NCBI GenBank assembly: GCA_043513815.1
Contig: CP121313.1
Coordinates: 1,426,001-1,490,000 of the forward strand
Length of the DNA stretch: 64,000 nucleotides
From: JANQIO01 sp043513815
GTDB lineage: Bacteria > Pseudomonadota > Gammaproteobacteria > Pseudomonadales > Halieaceae
Reading direction: 5' to 3'
Positions 34,420 to 43,444 of this stretch are shown piece after piece. Each line of letters opens with the position of its first letter. Positions within the stretch are counted from its first letter, which is position 1. The translations under genes were made by a program, and so were the position numbers. The notes under the pieces are model-generated. The model searched no databases. It was not told the origin of the DNA and saw only the letters and a program-made list of their open reading frames with translations.

Positions 34420-34962
34420 CTAGCTGGACAGTAAACTCCGCACACTCACGGACCATGCCAGCACACTGACAGCCAGGATCCAGCCGCAGATTCGCATCAC
34501 CCGGGCACTGGGAATTGCCAGTGGAAGGGCACTCATCAGCATGATGTACAGAATCATGACGAGGTAGTACCAGGGTTCGAAGAGGGTCCCCTGAACGATC
34601 TTCTCCCCGACATCCAGCAAACCCATGGTGATCACCGAAGCGAGCAGAAACTTGCGCTGTAGCTCCTCGGAGGCATCGGTCAGGAATTTATAGGGGAACA
34701 GCGATACCGCCATCAGGTAGTGAACCGTCGACCACGCCACCAGATATAGAAACTCGTGGAAACGCCAGGGTGTGTGGTCGCTCCAGCGAAACAGCATCCA
34801 CCAGTCCACCAGCAACAGGGTGCCAACAACGATGGACCACGCGAAGCGGGTATCTGTGAGTTCTCGCCGTATGAACGCCTGCAGCAAACCGGAGAGCAGG
34901 CTGGTCAGTCCAAGGCCGAAGATGATGGACAGCAGGACTGCAATGAATTCGAACTTTGTCAT
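34420..34962 (-). CDS. Hypothetical polytopic membrane protein
   Basis: Not recognised. It has 180 residues with about five hydrophobic segments: FEFIAVLLSIIFGLGLTSLLSG, WSIVVGTLLLVDWW, FLYLVAWSTVHYLMAVSLF, WYYLVMILYIMLMSALPLAI and ICGWILAVSVLAWSV. The loop ending WMLFRWSDHTPWRF is aromatic. No catalytic motif is visible. It is a single minus-strand gene between the LOG-like gene and the RIO kinase. Confidence 0.6.
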   Translation of the reverse strand: MTKFEFIAVLLSIIFGLGLTSLLSGLLQAFIRRELTDTRFAWSIVVGTLLLVDWWMLFRWSDHTPWRFHEFLYLVAWSTVHYLMAVSLFPYKFLTDASEELQRKFLLASVITMGLLDVGEKIVQGTLFEPWYYLVMILYIMLMSALPLAIPSARVMRICGWILAVSVLAWSVSVRSLLSS

Positions 34963-35103
34963 CGCCGCACTATACTCATGGTCGTGCTGCGTAGGCCATA
35001 TTGACTGACAGAGTATAAACCGGCCTGCTGGTTGAAGTCGGTGCTCTGGCAGGACTCACCCACCGGTACCCATGGTGTCATGATTCAGCGCGGGCATTGC
35101 TAC

Positions 35104-35973
35104 TCAGGCGTCTTCACTGTCGCCGGTTTCGGCCTCGCGCAGGCGCTGTTGCCGTTTTTCCTCTTCTGCCAGTACGTCGCGAATTTCTTCCAGCACGCCA
35201 TCCACGTCAGCCTCGTCTTCCTCGGGTACGTAGTCGCCGGCCAGGGGTGACTCCGGGTGCAGGTCACCGGCTTCATAAAGCTCCCAGATTTCTTCGGCGT
35301 AGAGGCGCCCGCGCAGGTCGGGGGCGAACTGTCCGTAGTAGGCGGTCATGTTGTTGACGTCACGGCTCAGCATGGCGAATGCGTGATTGTTAGCTGCAGC
35401 ATCAACAGCCTGAGGTAAATCGATAATCACCGGACCGTAGTCGTCAACCAGTACATTAAATTCCGACAAATCACCATGTACCAGGCCGGCACACAACATG
35501 CGCACCACGTAGCGCATCATCAGGGCATGATCTTCCAGGGCCTGTTCTTCGTCCATGCTGACCTCGCTCAGGCGCGGGGCCACATCTCCGTCATCCTCGG
35601 TAATGAGTTCCATTAACAGAACTCCGTCGAAGCAGCCGTAGGGCCTGGGGACGCGCACATCCGCGGCGGCCAGTTTGTACAACGCGTCTACCTCGGCGTT
35701 GTGCCAGGCTTCTTCCTGCTGCTTGCGGCCATACTTCGAGCGCTTCTCCATCGCCCGGCCACGCCGCGAGTTCCGCACCTTGCGTCCTTCCTGGTACTGC
35801 ACCGCCTGTTTGAAGCTGCGCTTCTGGATGTCCTTGTACACCTTGGCACACAGCGTTTCATCACCGCGGCGTACCACGTAGACCGTGGCCTCCTTGCCAC
35901 TCATCAGCTGCCGCAAGACCTCATCGATGACGCCGTCTTCCAGTAGCGGCTTCAGTCGGGCCGGGGTCTTCAT
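35104..35973 (-). CDS. RIO1-family atypical protein kinase
   Basis: A 289-residue RIO kinase domain, rare in bacteria compared with archaea and eukaryotes. The ATP-site lysine lies in ETLCAKVYK after a phosphate-binding part (GKEATVYVV). The catalytic loop is HGDLSEFN, with Asp and Asn as in RIO1, and the metal loop is VIIDLPQ in place of the DFG of ordinary kinases. The C-terminal 70 residues are very acidic with a glutamate-rich coil. The start at 35973 (GGAG eight bases upstream) is preferred; the frame remains open far upstream, inside the neighbouring gene. Bacterial substrates are unknown. Confidence 0.9.
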   Translation of the reverse strand: MKTPARLKPLLEDGVIDEVLRQLMSGKEATVYVVRRGDETLCAKVYKDIQKRSFKQAVQYQEGRKVRNSRRGRAMEKRSKYGRKQQEEAWHNAEVDALYKLAAADVRVPRPYGCFDGVLLMELITEDDGDVAPRLSEVSMDEEQALEDHALMMRYVVRMLCAGLVHGDLSEFNVLVDDYGPVIIDLPQAVDAAANNHAFAMLSRDVNNMTAYYGQFAPDLRGRLYAEEIWELYEAGDLHPESPLAGDYVPEEDEADVDGVLEEIRDVLAEEEKRQQRLREAETGDSEDA

Positions 35974-36088
35974 GGTGTGGCTCCGGGAATGAGACTCCAC
36001 GGTGTAGGCGTGCGTCCCCGGATTGCCGTTTGCTGCTGCCGCCAGTAAACGCCGGCTGCCACTGTTGAGTGATAGGGCATCGGCACAG

Positions 36089-37849
36089 TTACAGATCCAT
36101 CCCTTCGTAGGGATTGGGGCCAGCGGCGGCAATCCAGGCGTCCAGCTCGTCTTCCAGTACCCATAGAGGTACCGAGCGCAGGGCGAGAATCTTGTCGTGG
36201 AAGTAGCGCTGGTCGAAGTCGGTGCCAAGGGCGGCTTCCGCTTCTGCGCGCTTTTCACGAATCAGCATTTCGCCGAGCTTGTAGGCCAGTGCCTGGCCGG
36301 GCCAGGAGATATAGCGGTCGATCTCGGTGGTGATCTCGTGTTCTGACAGGGCGGCGTTGTCTCGCAGGAAAGCCAGTGCCTGATCGCGGCTCCAGCCGAA
36401 CTGGTGCACACCGGTGTCGATCACCAGGCGGGCAGCACGCCACATCTCGTAGGTGAGCTGGCCGAAGCGTTCATAGGGGGTGCGATAGATACCCAACTGG
36501 CCACCCAGCCACTCGGTGTACAGGCCCCAGCCCTCGCCGTAACCGGAAAAATAGTTGTAGGCGCGGAATTCGGGAATCTCCCCCGGCGCCTCCCGTGAGA
36601 TCGCACCCTGCAGGGAGTGTCCCGGTGAGCACTCGTGCAGGGTCAGGGCCGGAATCGTATACAGGGGACGCACTGGCAGGTTGTAAGTGTTCATCCAGCA
36701 GCGGCCGTAGCCGCCGCGACCTGCCGTATAAATAGGCGCGATGGCGTCGGGTACCGGCAAGATGGTGTGGCGCTGGCGTGGCAGAAAGCCCAATACCTTG
36801 TCGAGCTGCCCTGCCATGCGCTTGTCCACGTACGAGGACACGCCCATCAGTTCGTCCGGCGTACTGGCATAGAACTGCGGGTCGGTGCGCAGGAACTCAA
36901 AGAATTCCGGCAGCCCGCCGGCGAACTCCACCTCGTCTATGATGGCCAGCATGTCGGCCTTGATGCGGGCCACTTCGGCCAGTCCCCGGTCATGAATTTC
37001 CCGGGGGGTGAGGTCCAGCGTGGTGTATTCCCGAATCTGCGCCTGGTAGAAGGCCTCGCCATCGGGCAGGTCGCGGGCGGCTATGCTGGTGCGGGCATTG
37101 GGCAGGTAATCCTCGCGCATAAAGGCGAGCAATTCGGTGTAAGCGGGCACTACCGCCTCATCGATGGCGGCCAGCACCTGGGCTGTCACCGCTTCGCGTT
37201 CTGACGCACTCATATTGGCCGGGAAGTGATCGAGGGTGTCGGCAAAAGGATTGTCACGCCCCGTAGCGAGATAGGTCTCAATGGATGCATCGCGCCCCGC
37301 CAGGGTAATAGCGGGCGGCGTGTAGCCCCGTTCGAGACCGGCACGCATGTTGTCCTGATTCTGCGCAAAGAAGCGCGGTATATCGCGGAGACGGCCGATA
37401 AAGCGTTCATAGGCGGCCAGGTCTTCAAATCCCGACGCCTGTGGATGCAGGCCGCCCCAGAAGAAGGTGTCGGAATTGAGGGGTGCTTCGAAGGTGCGAT
37501 AGCGCACATTGCTGGCATCAGAGCTGACGATCTGCTCGAACACCGCGGCATTGATCCGTTCTTCCTCACTCAGCGCATCCCGGGGGATTTCTGCCAGCTC
37601 CGCCAGCGCCTCTTCCCAGTAGGCCAGGCGGGCGTCGTAGGCAGCGGGGGAGACATCCGGCAGATGGTCCCCATCGGTCCAGTCGCCGTCTCCATCGCGC
37701 ACCTGCGCTTGCTGGTCCTGGCGCCACTCCCATTCCCGCTCGTACAGTGCCTGCAGCCGTTCGTCGGCGCTTGCTCCATCGCTGGTCGGGGGCGGCGAGT
37801 CGCAGGCGGCGAGCAACAGCGTGACGAGGAGCAGGTGGAAGTAGCGCAT
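36089..37849 (-). CDS. DUF885 metallopeptidase-like lipoprotein
   Basis: A 586-residue lipoprotein with lipobox LAAC (Cys16) followed by Asp17, which in enterobacteria favours retention in the inner membrane. The DUF885 domain spans almost the whole protein. The core motif is HECSPGH at 405-411, an H-E-x4-H zinc-site form, with a downstream glutamate in GYGEGWGLYTEW. DUF885 proteins are predicted zinc peptidases of the M2/M3-like clan. It is 115 bp upstream of the RIO kinase on the same strand. Confidence 0.85.
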   Translation of the reverse strand: MRYFHLLLVTLLLAACDSPPPTSDGASADERLQALYEREWEWRQDQQAQVRDGDGDWTDGDHLPDVSPAAYDARLAYWEEALAELAEIPRDALSEEERINAAVFEQIVSSDASNVRYRTFEAPLNSDTFFWGGLHPQASGFEDLAAYERFIGRLRDIPRFFAQNQDNMRAGLERGYTPPAITLAGRDASIETYLATGRDNPFADTLDHFPANMSASEREAVTAQVLAAIDEAVVPAYTELLAFMREDYLPNARTSIAARDLPDGEAFYQAQIREYTTLDLTPREIHDRGLAEVARIKADMLAIIDEVEFAGGLPEFFEFLRTDPQFYASTPDELMGVSSYVDKRMAGQLDKVLGFLPRQRHTILPVPDAIAPIYTAGRGGYGRCWMNTYNLPVRPLYTIPALTLHECSPGHSLQGAISREAPGEIPEFRAYNYFSGYGEGWGLYTEWLGGQLGIYRTPYERFGQLTYEMWRAARLVIDTGVHQFGWSRDQALAFLRDNAALSEHEITTEIDRYISWPGQALAYKLGEMLIREKRAEAEAALGTDFDQRYFHDKILALRSVPLWVLEDELDAWIAAAGPNPYEGMDL

Positions 37850-37985
37850 GGTGGAGGATTCCTGGCAAAAAAGCGCAGTTTACCCGAGAACGGGGGTCAG
37901 GTTGTTGCTTTGGGCAAGTCTCCGTAGACATCGCCCGGTGGCGCGGCGGCCGACAAGCACGGCGTGAGCTGTTTGCGTCTCTGGC

Positions 37986-39803
37986 CTAGCGCCAGAACAC
38001 CACCGGCAGCACACCCTGTAACAGCAACACCAGGCACAGTTGCGCGGCGGCCATCAGCGCCAGCAGGTCGGGCAGGACGTATTGTCGGCTTCTCAGCGAG
38101 CGGAACAGCGCCCAGACCAGCAGCAATGGTAGCGTGCCCGTCAGCACCGCAACGGTGATGTTCGCTGCCGTGATTTCACCAAAGACCAGGAACGGCTGAC
38201 GGGAATACAGGAAGGCCGGCACGCCGAAGGCCACCAGCCCGAACCACGGTAGCAGCAGGCTGTTGCCGGCCCCGGTGCCGCCCGCAGTCAGTAGCCAGGT
38301 GCCCCGCAAAAATATGTAAAGCAGCCCCAGCACCCCGGCCACCAGGCTGGCCCAGGCAAGTGTCAGCGCGACAACCGATGCCCTGCGGTAAGTGAGCAGG
38401 CCGTTGCTGAGCACGGTACCGCCGTCATCAAAAAACACATGCGAGGCAAAGCGGCGTGAATCATCACGAAACAGGCCGTCTCCCAGCGGCAACAGGCGGC
38501 GAACCGGTTGTTGAAGTGAAGTCACTACCAGGCTGCTGCCCTGCGATCCCTTGCTCACCCAGACTGAATTGAATATCCAGTCGAGCCAGGCGAACTGTGC
38601 CATATTGGCGGGAGCAAGTGTGTACAGGCCGGTGTAGGCACTCAGTTCCTGGGCCGGCGCCTCGGCGGTTGAGACGGTGTTTCCGGACACACCGAGGTAT
38701 TCGATAAAGTACTGCACGAAGCGTTCGTAGTTGGCAGTCTCAACGTCGGCATTGATCGCGTAGAAGAATGCCTTGCCTTGCTCCGGGAACAGGCACAGGT
38801 AGGCGCGGAACCCGAAGGTTGTACCGGGATGACAGTAGCCCATTGCGCCGTGGCGATCCCTGCCGGCCAGGGCCAACCCGTGGCCGATGGCCAGGCCTGC
38901 CCGGCTCGCATCGGTTGTAGACGGCTTGCCGAGCCGGGCCATCAGCGCCGGGGCAATGAAGGGTTCGCCGTTGATGTCGCCATCGCCCAGCATGAAGCCA
39001 AGCAGGCGTCCCATGTCCCTTGCAGTAGTGGTGAACTGCCCAGCCGGGCGCAGGAACATGGGCACCGCCGCTTGCGGAACCCTGTCGTCCAGGTAGCCCA
39101 TGGCAAGGCGGACATCGTCTTGTTGTGTGACCAGTTTGAAAGTGCTGTCGAGCAAGCCGAGGGGTGTCAGCAGCGACTGCGCCAGGTAGTCCTCGTAGCG
39201 CTGCCCGGTGACCTGTTCGATCACCAGGCCCAACAGGGTATAGCCCATATTGGAGTAGGAATATTGACCGCCCGGCCGAGTGCGCACTGCCAGCAGGTGC
39301 TCCTGGTCCGCAGGGAAGGCCGCGGCCAGCGGCGTATCGGCCGTGACCTGCGAGTTCAGAAACTGCCACATGCGGATATTGTCGAGCCCCGCGGTGTGTT
39401 CCAGCAGGTGTTGAACCCGAATGGGCGCCACATTCTGCCAGGGGTTCTGCCAGTTCAGCATCGGCAGCAGTTGTTCGACGTTGGTGTCGAGACTCAGCAA
39501 TCCTTCTTCCACCATGCGCAGTACGCCCAGGGCCAGCACGGTCTTGGTCACGGATCCCACGTGCACTTTTGTATCCGAGGCCATCAGCCTGGTGGTTTTC
39601 AGATCGGCCAGGCCCTCCGCGCCGGCTTCGAACACATCACCGTGCAGCACCACCAGCGCGATGCCGGGCAGGTTTTCCTCTTCCAGCAGCTTGTCCAGCG
39701 TTGATGAGGCCGGGGCACCGCTGGACAGTACCGGCATGAGCAGCAGGGCAATACAGGCGGCGCAGTGTCGAGCGGGCAGTCTGACGCGGGGCAGGATGGG
39801 CAT
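37986..39803 (-). CDS. Serine beta-lactamase-like hydrolase with C-terminal membrane helices
   Basis: A 605-residue protein of the class C beta-lactamase/penicillin-binding family. It has a Sec signal (about 10-30), catalytic SVTK with Ser84 and Lys87, and YSN at 183-185. The third motif (HxG/KTG-like) is less clear, perhaps HPGTTFGFRAY. After about residue 400 the fold gives way to four hydrophobic segments, so the periplasmic catalytic domain is held by a membrane domain, as in several esterase-type family members. The start at 39803 avoids a 12-residue upstream extension. Likely an esterase or peptidase. Confidence 0.85.
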   Translation of the reverse strand: MPILPRVRLPARHCAACIALLLMPVLSSGAPASSTLDKLLEEENLPGIALVVLHGDVFEAGAEGLADLKTTRLMASDTKVHVGSVTKTVLALGVLRMVEEGLLSLDTNVEQLLPMLNWQNPWQNVAPIRVQHLLEHTAGLDNIRMWQFLNSQVTADTPLAAAFPADQEHLLAVRTRPGGQYSYSNMGYTLLGLVIEQVTGQRYEDYLAQSLLTPLGLLDSTFKLVTQQDDVRLAMGYLDDRVPQAAVPMFLRPAGQFTTTARDMGRLLGFMLGDGDINGEPFIAPALMARLGKPSTTDASRAGLAIGHGLALAGRDRHGAMGYCHPGTTFGFRAYLCLFPEQGKAFFYAINADVETANYERFVQYFIEYLGVSGNTVSTAEAPAQELSAYTGLYTLAPANMAQFAWLDWIFNSVWVSKGSQGSSLVVTSLQQPVRRLLPLGDGLFRDDSRRFASHVFFDDGGTVLSNGLLTYRRASVVALTLAWASLVAGVLGLLYIFLRGTWLLTAGGTGAGNSLLLPWFGLVAFGVPAFLYSRQPFLVFGEITAANITVAVLTGTLPLLLVWALFRSLRSRQYVLPDLLALMAAAQLCLVLLLQGVLPVVFWR

Positions 39804-40001
39804 GACGCTCTTATACACCAGTGCACATGCGCGAGCCACTGGCGGATGGATGAGCAGGCGGAAAGCCCGCTGGTTTTGTCCTGGACCGTCCCCGGTATGG
39901 TCAGACTGTCGCGCCCCAGTGACGTCCGGTCGCCCGCCAGGCGCGTAAACTCACGAAACGTTTTATACTTACCGACTCTTACGAACACAGGAACACATGC
40001 A

Positions 40002-41129
40002 ATGATCTACCGGACCCTTGCCAGCCTGGCGCTGCTGCTGATGGCACTGTCAGCCCGTGCTGAACTGCCCTTTGAGGTGGAGGAAATCACCCGTTTCGAC
40101 CAGCCCTGGGCGATGGACTTCCTGCCCGATGGCCGCCTGCTGGTAACCGAGAAGAAGGGCAGCCTGTTTGTGGTGGATGCCGACGGCAGCAAGACCCCTG
40201 TGGGTGGTGTTCCCGACGTAGACTATGGCGGCCAGGGCGGCCTCGGTGACGTGCTGGTGCACCCGGACTTCAAGAAGAACGGCATGGTCTACCTCAGCTA
40301 TGCCGAAGCCGGTGTGGGTGACACCCGCGGTGCAGCGGTGGCCCGGGGCGTGCTCGACTCCAGCGGCCGGCGCCCCCAGCTCAAGGAGTTGGAAGTCATC
40401 TGGCGCCAGTACCCCAAGGTTCTGGGGAGAGGTCACTACGGCCATCGCCTGCTGATCGATACCGACGGTTACCTGTGGATCACTTCCGGTGACCGGCAGA
40501 AGTTCACTCCGGCCCAGGATATGCAGGCCAGTATTGGCAAGATCCTGCGCCTGAACGATGACGGCTCTGTGCCCAGGGACAATCCTTTTGTGGATTACCG
40601 CGACACCGATCCCAACGTCGATGACGAGGCAGTCTATGACGAGATCTGGGCGCTGGGCGTGCGGAACCCGCTGGGCATCGCCCAGGCGCCGGATGGGCGT
40701 ATCTGGGAAGTGGAGATGGGCCCCCTGCACGGTGACGAGATCAATCTGGTGAAACGCGGCGCCAACTACGGCTATCCGGAAGTCTCCAACGGCGACCACT
40801 ACGACCAGCGCGAAATGCCCGATCACGATACTCGTCCCGAGTTTGACGCTCCCGCCATCTGGTGGAAGCCGACCATCGCGCCCGGTGACATGATCATCTA
40901 CAACGGCAAGCTCTTCAAAGCCTGGCGCAACGACGCCCTGGTGGCAGGCCTCGCCTCCCGCGCCATCATCCGCGTTGACCTGAAGAAGGACGGCAGCGCC
41001 GAAGAGGTTGAGCGCTACGACATGGGCCAACGCATCCGCGCCCTCGCCGAAGGCCCCGATGGCGCCGTCTGGGTACTGGAAGACGAACGACGTGACGAGG
41101 GCGGACGACTCCTCAAGCTCACGCCGTAA
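40002..41129 (+). CDS. PQQ-dependent sugar dehydrogenase (Asd/YliI type)
   Basis: A periplasmic six-bladed propeller of 375 residues. Signal peptide MIYRTLASLALLLMALSARA is followed by the soluble glucose/aldose dehydrogenase pattern: QPWAMDFLPDGRLLVTEKKG, GGQGGLGDVLVHPDF, GHYGHRLLIDTDGYLWITSGDR, ALGVRNPLGIA and WEVEMGPLHGDEINLVKRGANYGYP. It would oxidise an aldose with PQQ as cofactor and pass electrons to the respiratory chain. No PQQ biosynthesis genes lie in the window. The start at 40002 has AGGA at nine bases; the frame is open upstream without a signal. Confidence 0.9.
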   Translation: MIYRTLASLALLLMALSARAELPFEVEEITRFDQPWAMDFLPDGRLLVTEKKGSLFVVDADGSKTPVGGVPDVDYGGQGGLGDVLVHPDFKKNGMVYLSYAEAGVGDTRGAAVARGVLDSSGRRPQLKELEVIWRQYPKVLGRGHYGHRLLIDTDGYLWITSGDRQKFTPAQDMQASIGKILRLNDDGSVPRDNPFVDYRDTDPNVDDEAVYDEIWALGVRNPLGIAQAPDGRIWEVEMGPLHGDEINLVKRGANYGYPEVSNGDHYDQREMPDHDTRPEFDAPAIWWKPTIAPGDMIIYNGKLFKAWRNDALVAGLASRAIIRVDLKKDGSAEEVERYDMGQRIRALAEGPDGAVWVLEDERRDEGGRLLKLTP

Positions 41130-41137
41130 CCACCTCA

Positions 41138-41163
41138 GGGGTCAGAACATCAGTTCTGACCCC
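41138..41163 (+). terminator. Perfect 11-bp hairpin after the sugar dehydrogenase gene
   Basis: GGGGTCAGAAC (41138-41148) pairs with its exact reverse complement (41153-41163) around the loop ATCA, followed by TTGG only. It sits nine bases after the stop. The arm GGGGTCAGA also matches the start of the repeat family at 16450, so it may be a fixed copy of that element used as terminator. Confidence 0.5.
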
Positions 41164-41190
41164 TTGGCTCCACCACACTGTTTCCCCGCC

Positions 41191-41376
41191 CCACCGACCG
41201 TCATTCCGGCCCCACCGACCGTCATTCCCGCCCCACCGACCGTCATTCCCGCCAGGCACCGTCATTCCCGCCAGGCACCGTCATTCCCGCGAAAGCGGGA
41301 ATCCAGTTGTGGGATAGATCGAGTGGCTGGATTCCCGCTTTCGCGGGAATGACGGTCGGTGGAGCGGGAATGACGG
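41191..41376. repeat. REP palindrome with five tandem half-site units
   Basis: Five head-to-tail units containing CCGTCATTCC(C/G)GCC come first: three of 21 bp starting at 41191, 41212 and 41233, then two of 19 bp at 41254 and 41273. The last unit runs into a full palindrome (41278-41355) with arms CCGTCATTCCCGCGAAAGCG and reverse complement. One more inverted half-site (to 41376) follows. Same family as 414-479, where the same side-by-side arrangement occurs. Confidence 0.8.
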
Positions 41377-41391
41377 CAGACAAACGCGCCC

Positions 41392-43230
41392 CTACAGCGG
41401 CAGCTCTGCCCCCACTTGCTGTGACTCTTGCGGTACACCTTCCTTGTGCCCCGCAATCACCGCCAGAAACGCCTCCCCGTACTTGTCGAGCTTGCGTTGC
41501 CCCACACCACCCAGTTCGCTGAACTGGCCCATCGTGGAGGGTTGTACTGCGCACATCTCCTGCAGCGTGGCGTCGTGGAAAATCACGTAGGGCGGCACGC
41601 CCTGTTCCTCGGCGAGCTTGCGGCGGCAGTCCCGCAGGGCTTCCCACAGGCCGACGTCGATATCGTCCGGCAGTGGCGTTTTGGTGGTCCGTTTGGCCGC
41701 GGCCTGCTTCACTTCGCGGCGCAGGTCGATGGACTCCTCGCCCTTCAGCAATGGCCGGCACTTGGGCTCCAGTCGCAATGAGCCAAAGCCTTCCACATCC
41801 ACACTGAAATAGCCGCGCGCCACCAACTGACGGAACACCGAGCGCCATTGATTGCCGTCCAGATCCTTGCCGACGCCGTGGGTGGGCAGCAGGTGATGAT
41901 CCCATTGGATGATGCGGTCGTTTTCTGCACCGCGCAGTACGTCGATCAGGTGGTTGACGCCAAAGCGCTGACCGGTGCGGTAGGCCACGCTCAGGGCCTT
42001 TCTGGCCGCCTCGGTGCCGTCCCAGGTTTCCACCGGGTTAAGGCAGGTATCGCAGTTGCCGCAGGGCTCGGGCAGTTCCTCGCCAAAATAGCTCAGCAGT
42101 GCCTGGCGCCGGCAGCTGGTGATTTCGCACAGGCCCAGCATGGAGTTGAGGCGGTGCTGTTCGGCGCGCTTGTGCTCCTCACTGCCTTCGGAGTTCGACA
42201 TCATCTGCCGTAGTTTGATCACATCCTGCAGCCCATACACCATCCAGGCATTGGCGGGTTGGCCGTCGCGGCCGGCGCGGCCGGTTTCCTGGTAGTAGCT
42301 CTCCACCGTCTTGGGCAAGTCCAGGTGGGCCACGAAGCGCACATCGGGTTTGTCGATGCCCATGCCAAAGGCGATGGTAGCCACCACAATTACGCCCTCT
42401 TCCTTCAGGAAGCGGGACTGGTGATGCGAGCGCAATTGCGCGCTGAGGCCCGCGTGGTAGGGCAGGGCGGTAAAGCCCTCATCGCAGAGCCAGGCGGCGG
42501 TCTGCTCGGTCTTGTTGCGCGACAGGCAATAGACGATGCCGGCGTCGTTAGGGTGTTCGGCCTTGAGGAATTTCAGCAGCTGGGTTTTGGGGTTGTGGCG
42601 GGGTGCTATCCGGTAACAGATATTGGGCCGGTCAAAACCGGCGATAAACTGCTTCGCGGCGCCCAGATCCAGGCGCTTGACGATTTCCGCTCGGGTGCGG
42701 GCATCAGCCGTGGCAGTCAGCGCAATGCGCGGTACGTCGGGAAACTGCTCGTGCAGCAGGGTCAGCTTCAGGTAGTCGGAGCGGAAGTCATGCCCCCACT
42801 GGCTTACGCAATGGGCCTCGTCGATGGCAAACAGGGCCAGCCTGGCCTGGTCCAGCAGCTGCAGCATGCGCGGCTGGCTGAGCCGCTCCGGGGCGATGTA
42901 CAGCAGGTCCAGCTCACCGGCCAGTAGCTGTTGCTCGACGGCCTCGGCTTCGAAAGGCGGCAGGGTTGAATTCAGGAAGCTGGCGCTGATGCCGAGCTGC
43001 TTGAGCGCGTCTACCTGGTCCTGCATCAGTGCGATCAGCGGTGAGATGACAACGGCACAGCCCGGTAGCGCCAGCGCCGGTACCTGGTAGCACAGGCTTT
43101 TGCCGCCGCCGGTGGGCATCAGTACCAGGGCGTCGCCACCGGCCATGACCGTGTCGATGATTTCACCCTGGGGAGGACGAAACTCGCTGTAGCCGAAGGT
43201 GTTCTGGAGTATTTCTTGAGGGTCCCGCAT
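41392..43230 (-). CDS. recQ: ATP-dependent DNA helicase RecQ
   Basis: A 612-residue 3'-5' DNA helicase that works in recombination and repair. Walker A PTGGGKS at 39-45, DEAH at 137-140 followed by CVSQWGHDFR (the RecQ-specific aromatic-rich loop), helicase motif VI in QETGRAGRDG, zinc-binding cysteines around CRRQALLSYFG...CGNCDTC, an RQC winged-helix and an HRDC domain (LAEEQGVPPYVIF..., about 530-600). Length and order match E. coli RecQ (about 610 residues). It ends in the REP cluster. Confidence 0.95.
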   Translation of the reverse strand: MRDPQEILQNTFGYSEFRPPQGEIIDTVMAGGDALVLMPTGGGKSLCYQVPALALPGCAVVISPLIALMQDQVDALKQLGISASFLNSTLPPFEAEAVEQQLLAGELDLLYIAPERLSQPRMLQLLDQARLALFAIDEAHCVSQWGHDFRSDYLKLTLLHEQFPDVPRIALTATADARTRAEIVKRLDLGAAKQFIAGFDRPNICYRIAPRHNPKTQLLKFLKAEHPNDAGIVYCLSRNKTEQTAAWLCDEGFTALPYHAGLSAQLRSHHQSRFLKEEGVIVVATIAFGMGIDKPDVRFVAHLDLPKTVESYYQETGRAGRDGQPANAWMVYGLQDVIKLRQMMSNSEGSEEHKRAEQHRLNSMLGLCEITSCRRQALLSYFGEELPEPCGNCDTCLNPVETWDGTEAARKALSVAYRTGQRFGVNHLIDVLRGAENDRIIQWDHHLLPTHGVGKDLDGNQWRSVFRQLVARGYFSVDVEGFGSLRLEPKCRPLLKGEESIDLRREVKQAAAKRTTKTPLPDDIDVGLWEALRDCRRKLAEEQGVPPYVIFHDATLQEMCAVQPSTMGQFSELGGVGQRKLDKYGEAFLAVIAGHKEGVPQESQQVGAELPL

Positions 43231-43280
43231 GAGGAAATCAGGTTAACAGGCTGCCTTTCCAGCGGGAACCGGAATGAACG

Positions 43281-43424
43281 CTATTTCGGTCGTTTCTTGC
43301 TGCTGACGACCGAAGCGGTGCGGCTGTGCGGCCGCCCCGCGCCCAAAGTTTCGCCAGTCGGCTTTCTGGCGCGACCTTTCGAACGGCCGTTCCGCGAACG
43401 GGACCTGGTCGATTCGCTCAGTAT
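43281..43424 (-). pseudogene. Possible remnant of a basic-tail coding sequence
   Basis: In the gap between the LLM oxidoreductase and recQ genes a minus-strand frame of 47 codons reads like a basic, disordered protein tail (for example RSKGRARKPTGETLGAGR, ending SSKKRPK and a stop at 43281). Such tails occur at the ends of RNA helicases and similar nucleic-acid proteins. There is no start codon or upstream domain. It could be chance; kept only as a low-confidence remnant. Confidence 0.2.
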
Positions 43425-43444
43425 TTAACGGCGCGATGCGCGCG

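Noticed and set aside
35974..36258. 95-codon N-terminal extension of the RIO kinase
   Set aside because: It overlaps the DUF885 coding end, is not protein-like, and the ATG at 35973 has a good ribosome site directly before the conserved domain.
37986..39803. True class C beta-lactamase
   Set aside because: The SxxK and YSN motifs are shared by esterases and peptidases of the same fold; the C-terminal membrane domain and lack of an ampR neighbour argue against a resistance enzyme.
39765..40001. 79-codon N-terminal extension of the sugar dehydrogenase
   Set aside because: It would place the signal peptide in the interior; the ATG at 40002 with AGGA upstream starts exactly at the signal.
41191..41291. 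Tandem repeat that could be taken for a CRISPR array
   Set aside because: Units are contiguous 19-21 bp copies without unique spacers, built on a REP half-site; no cas genes are present.
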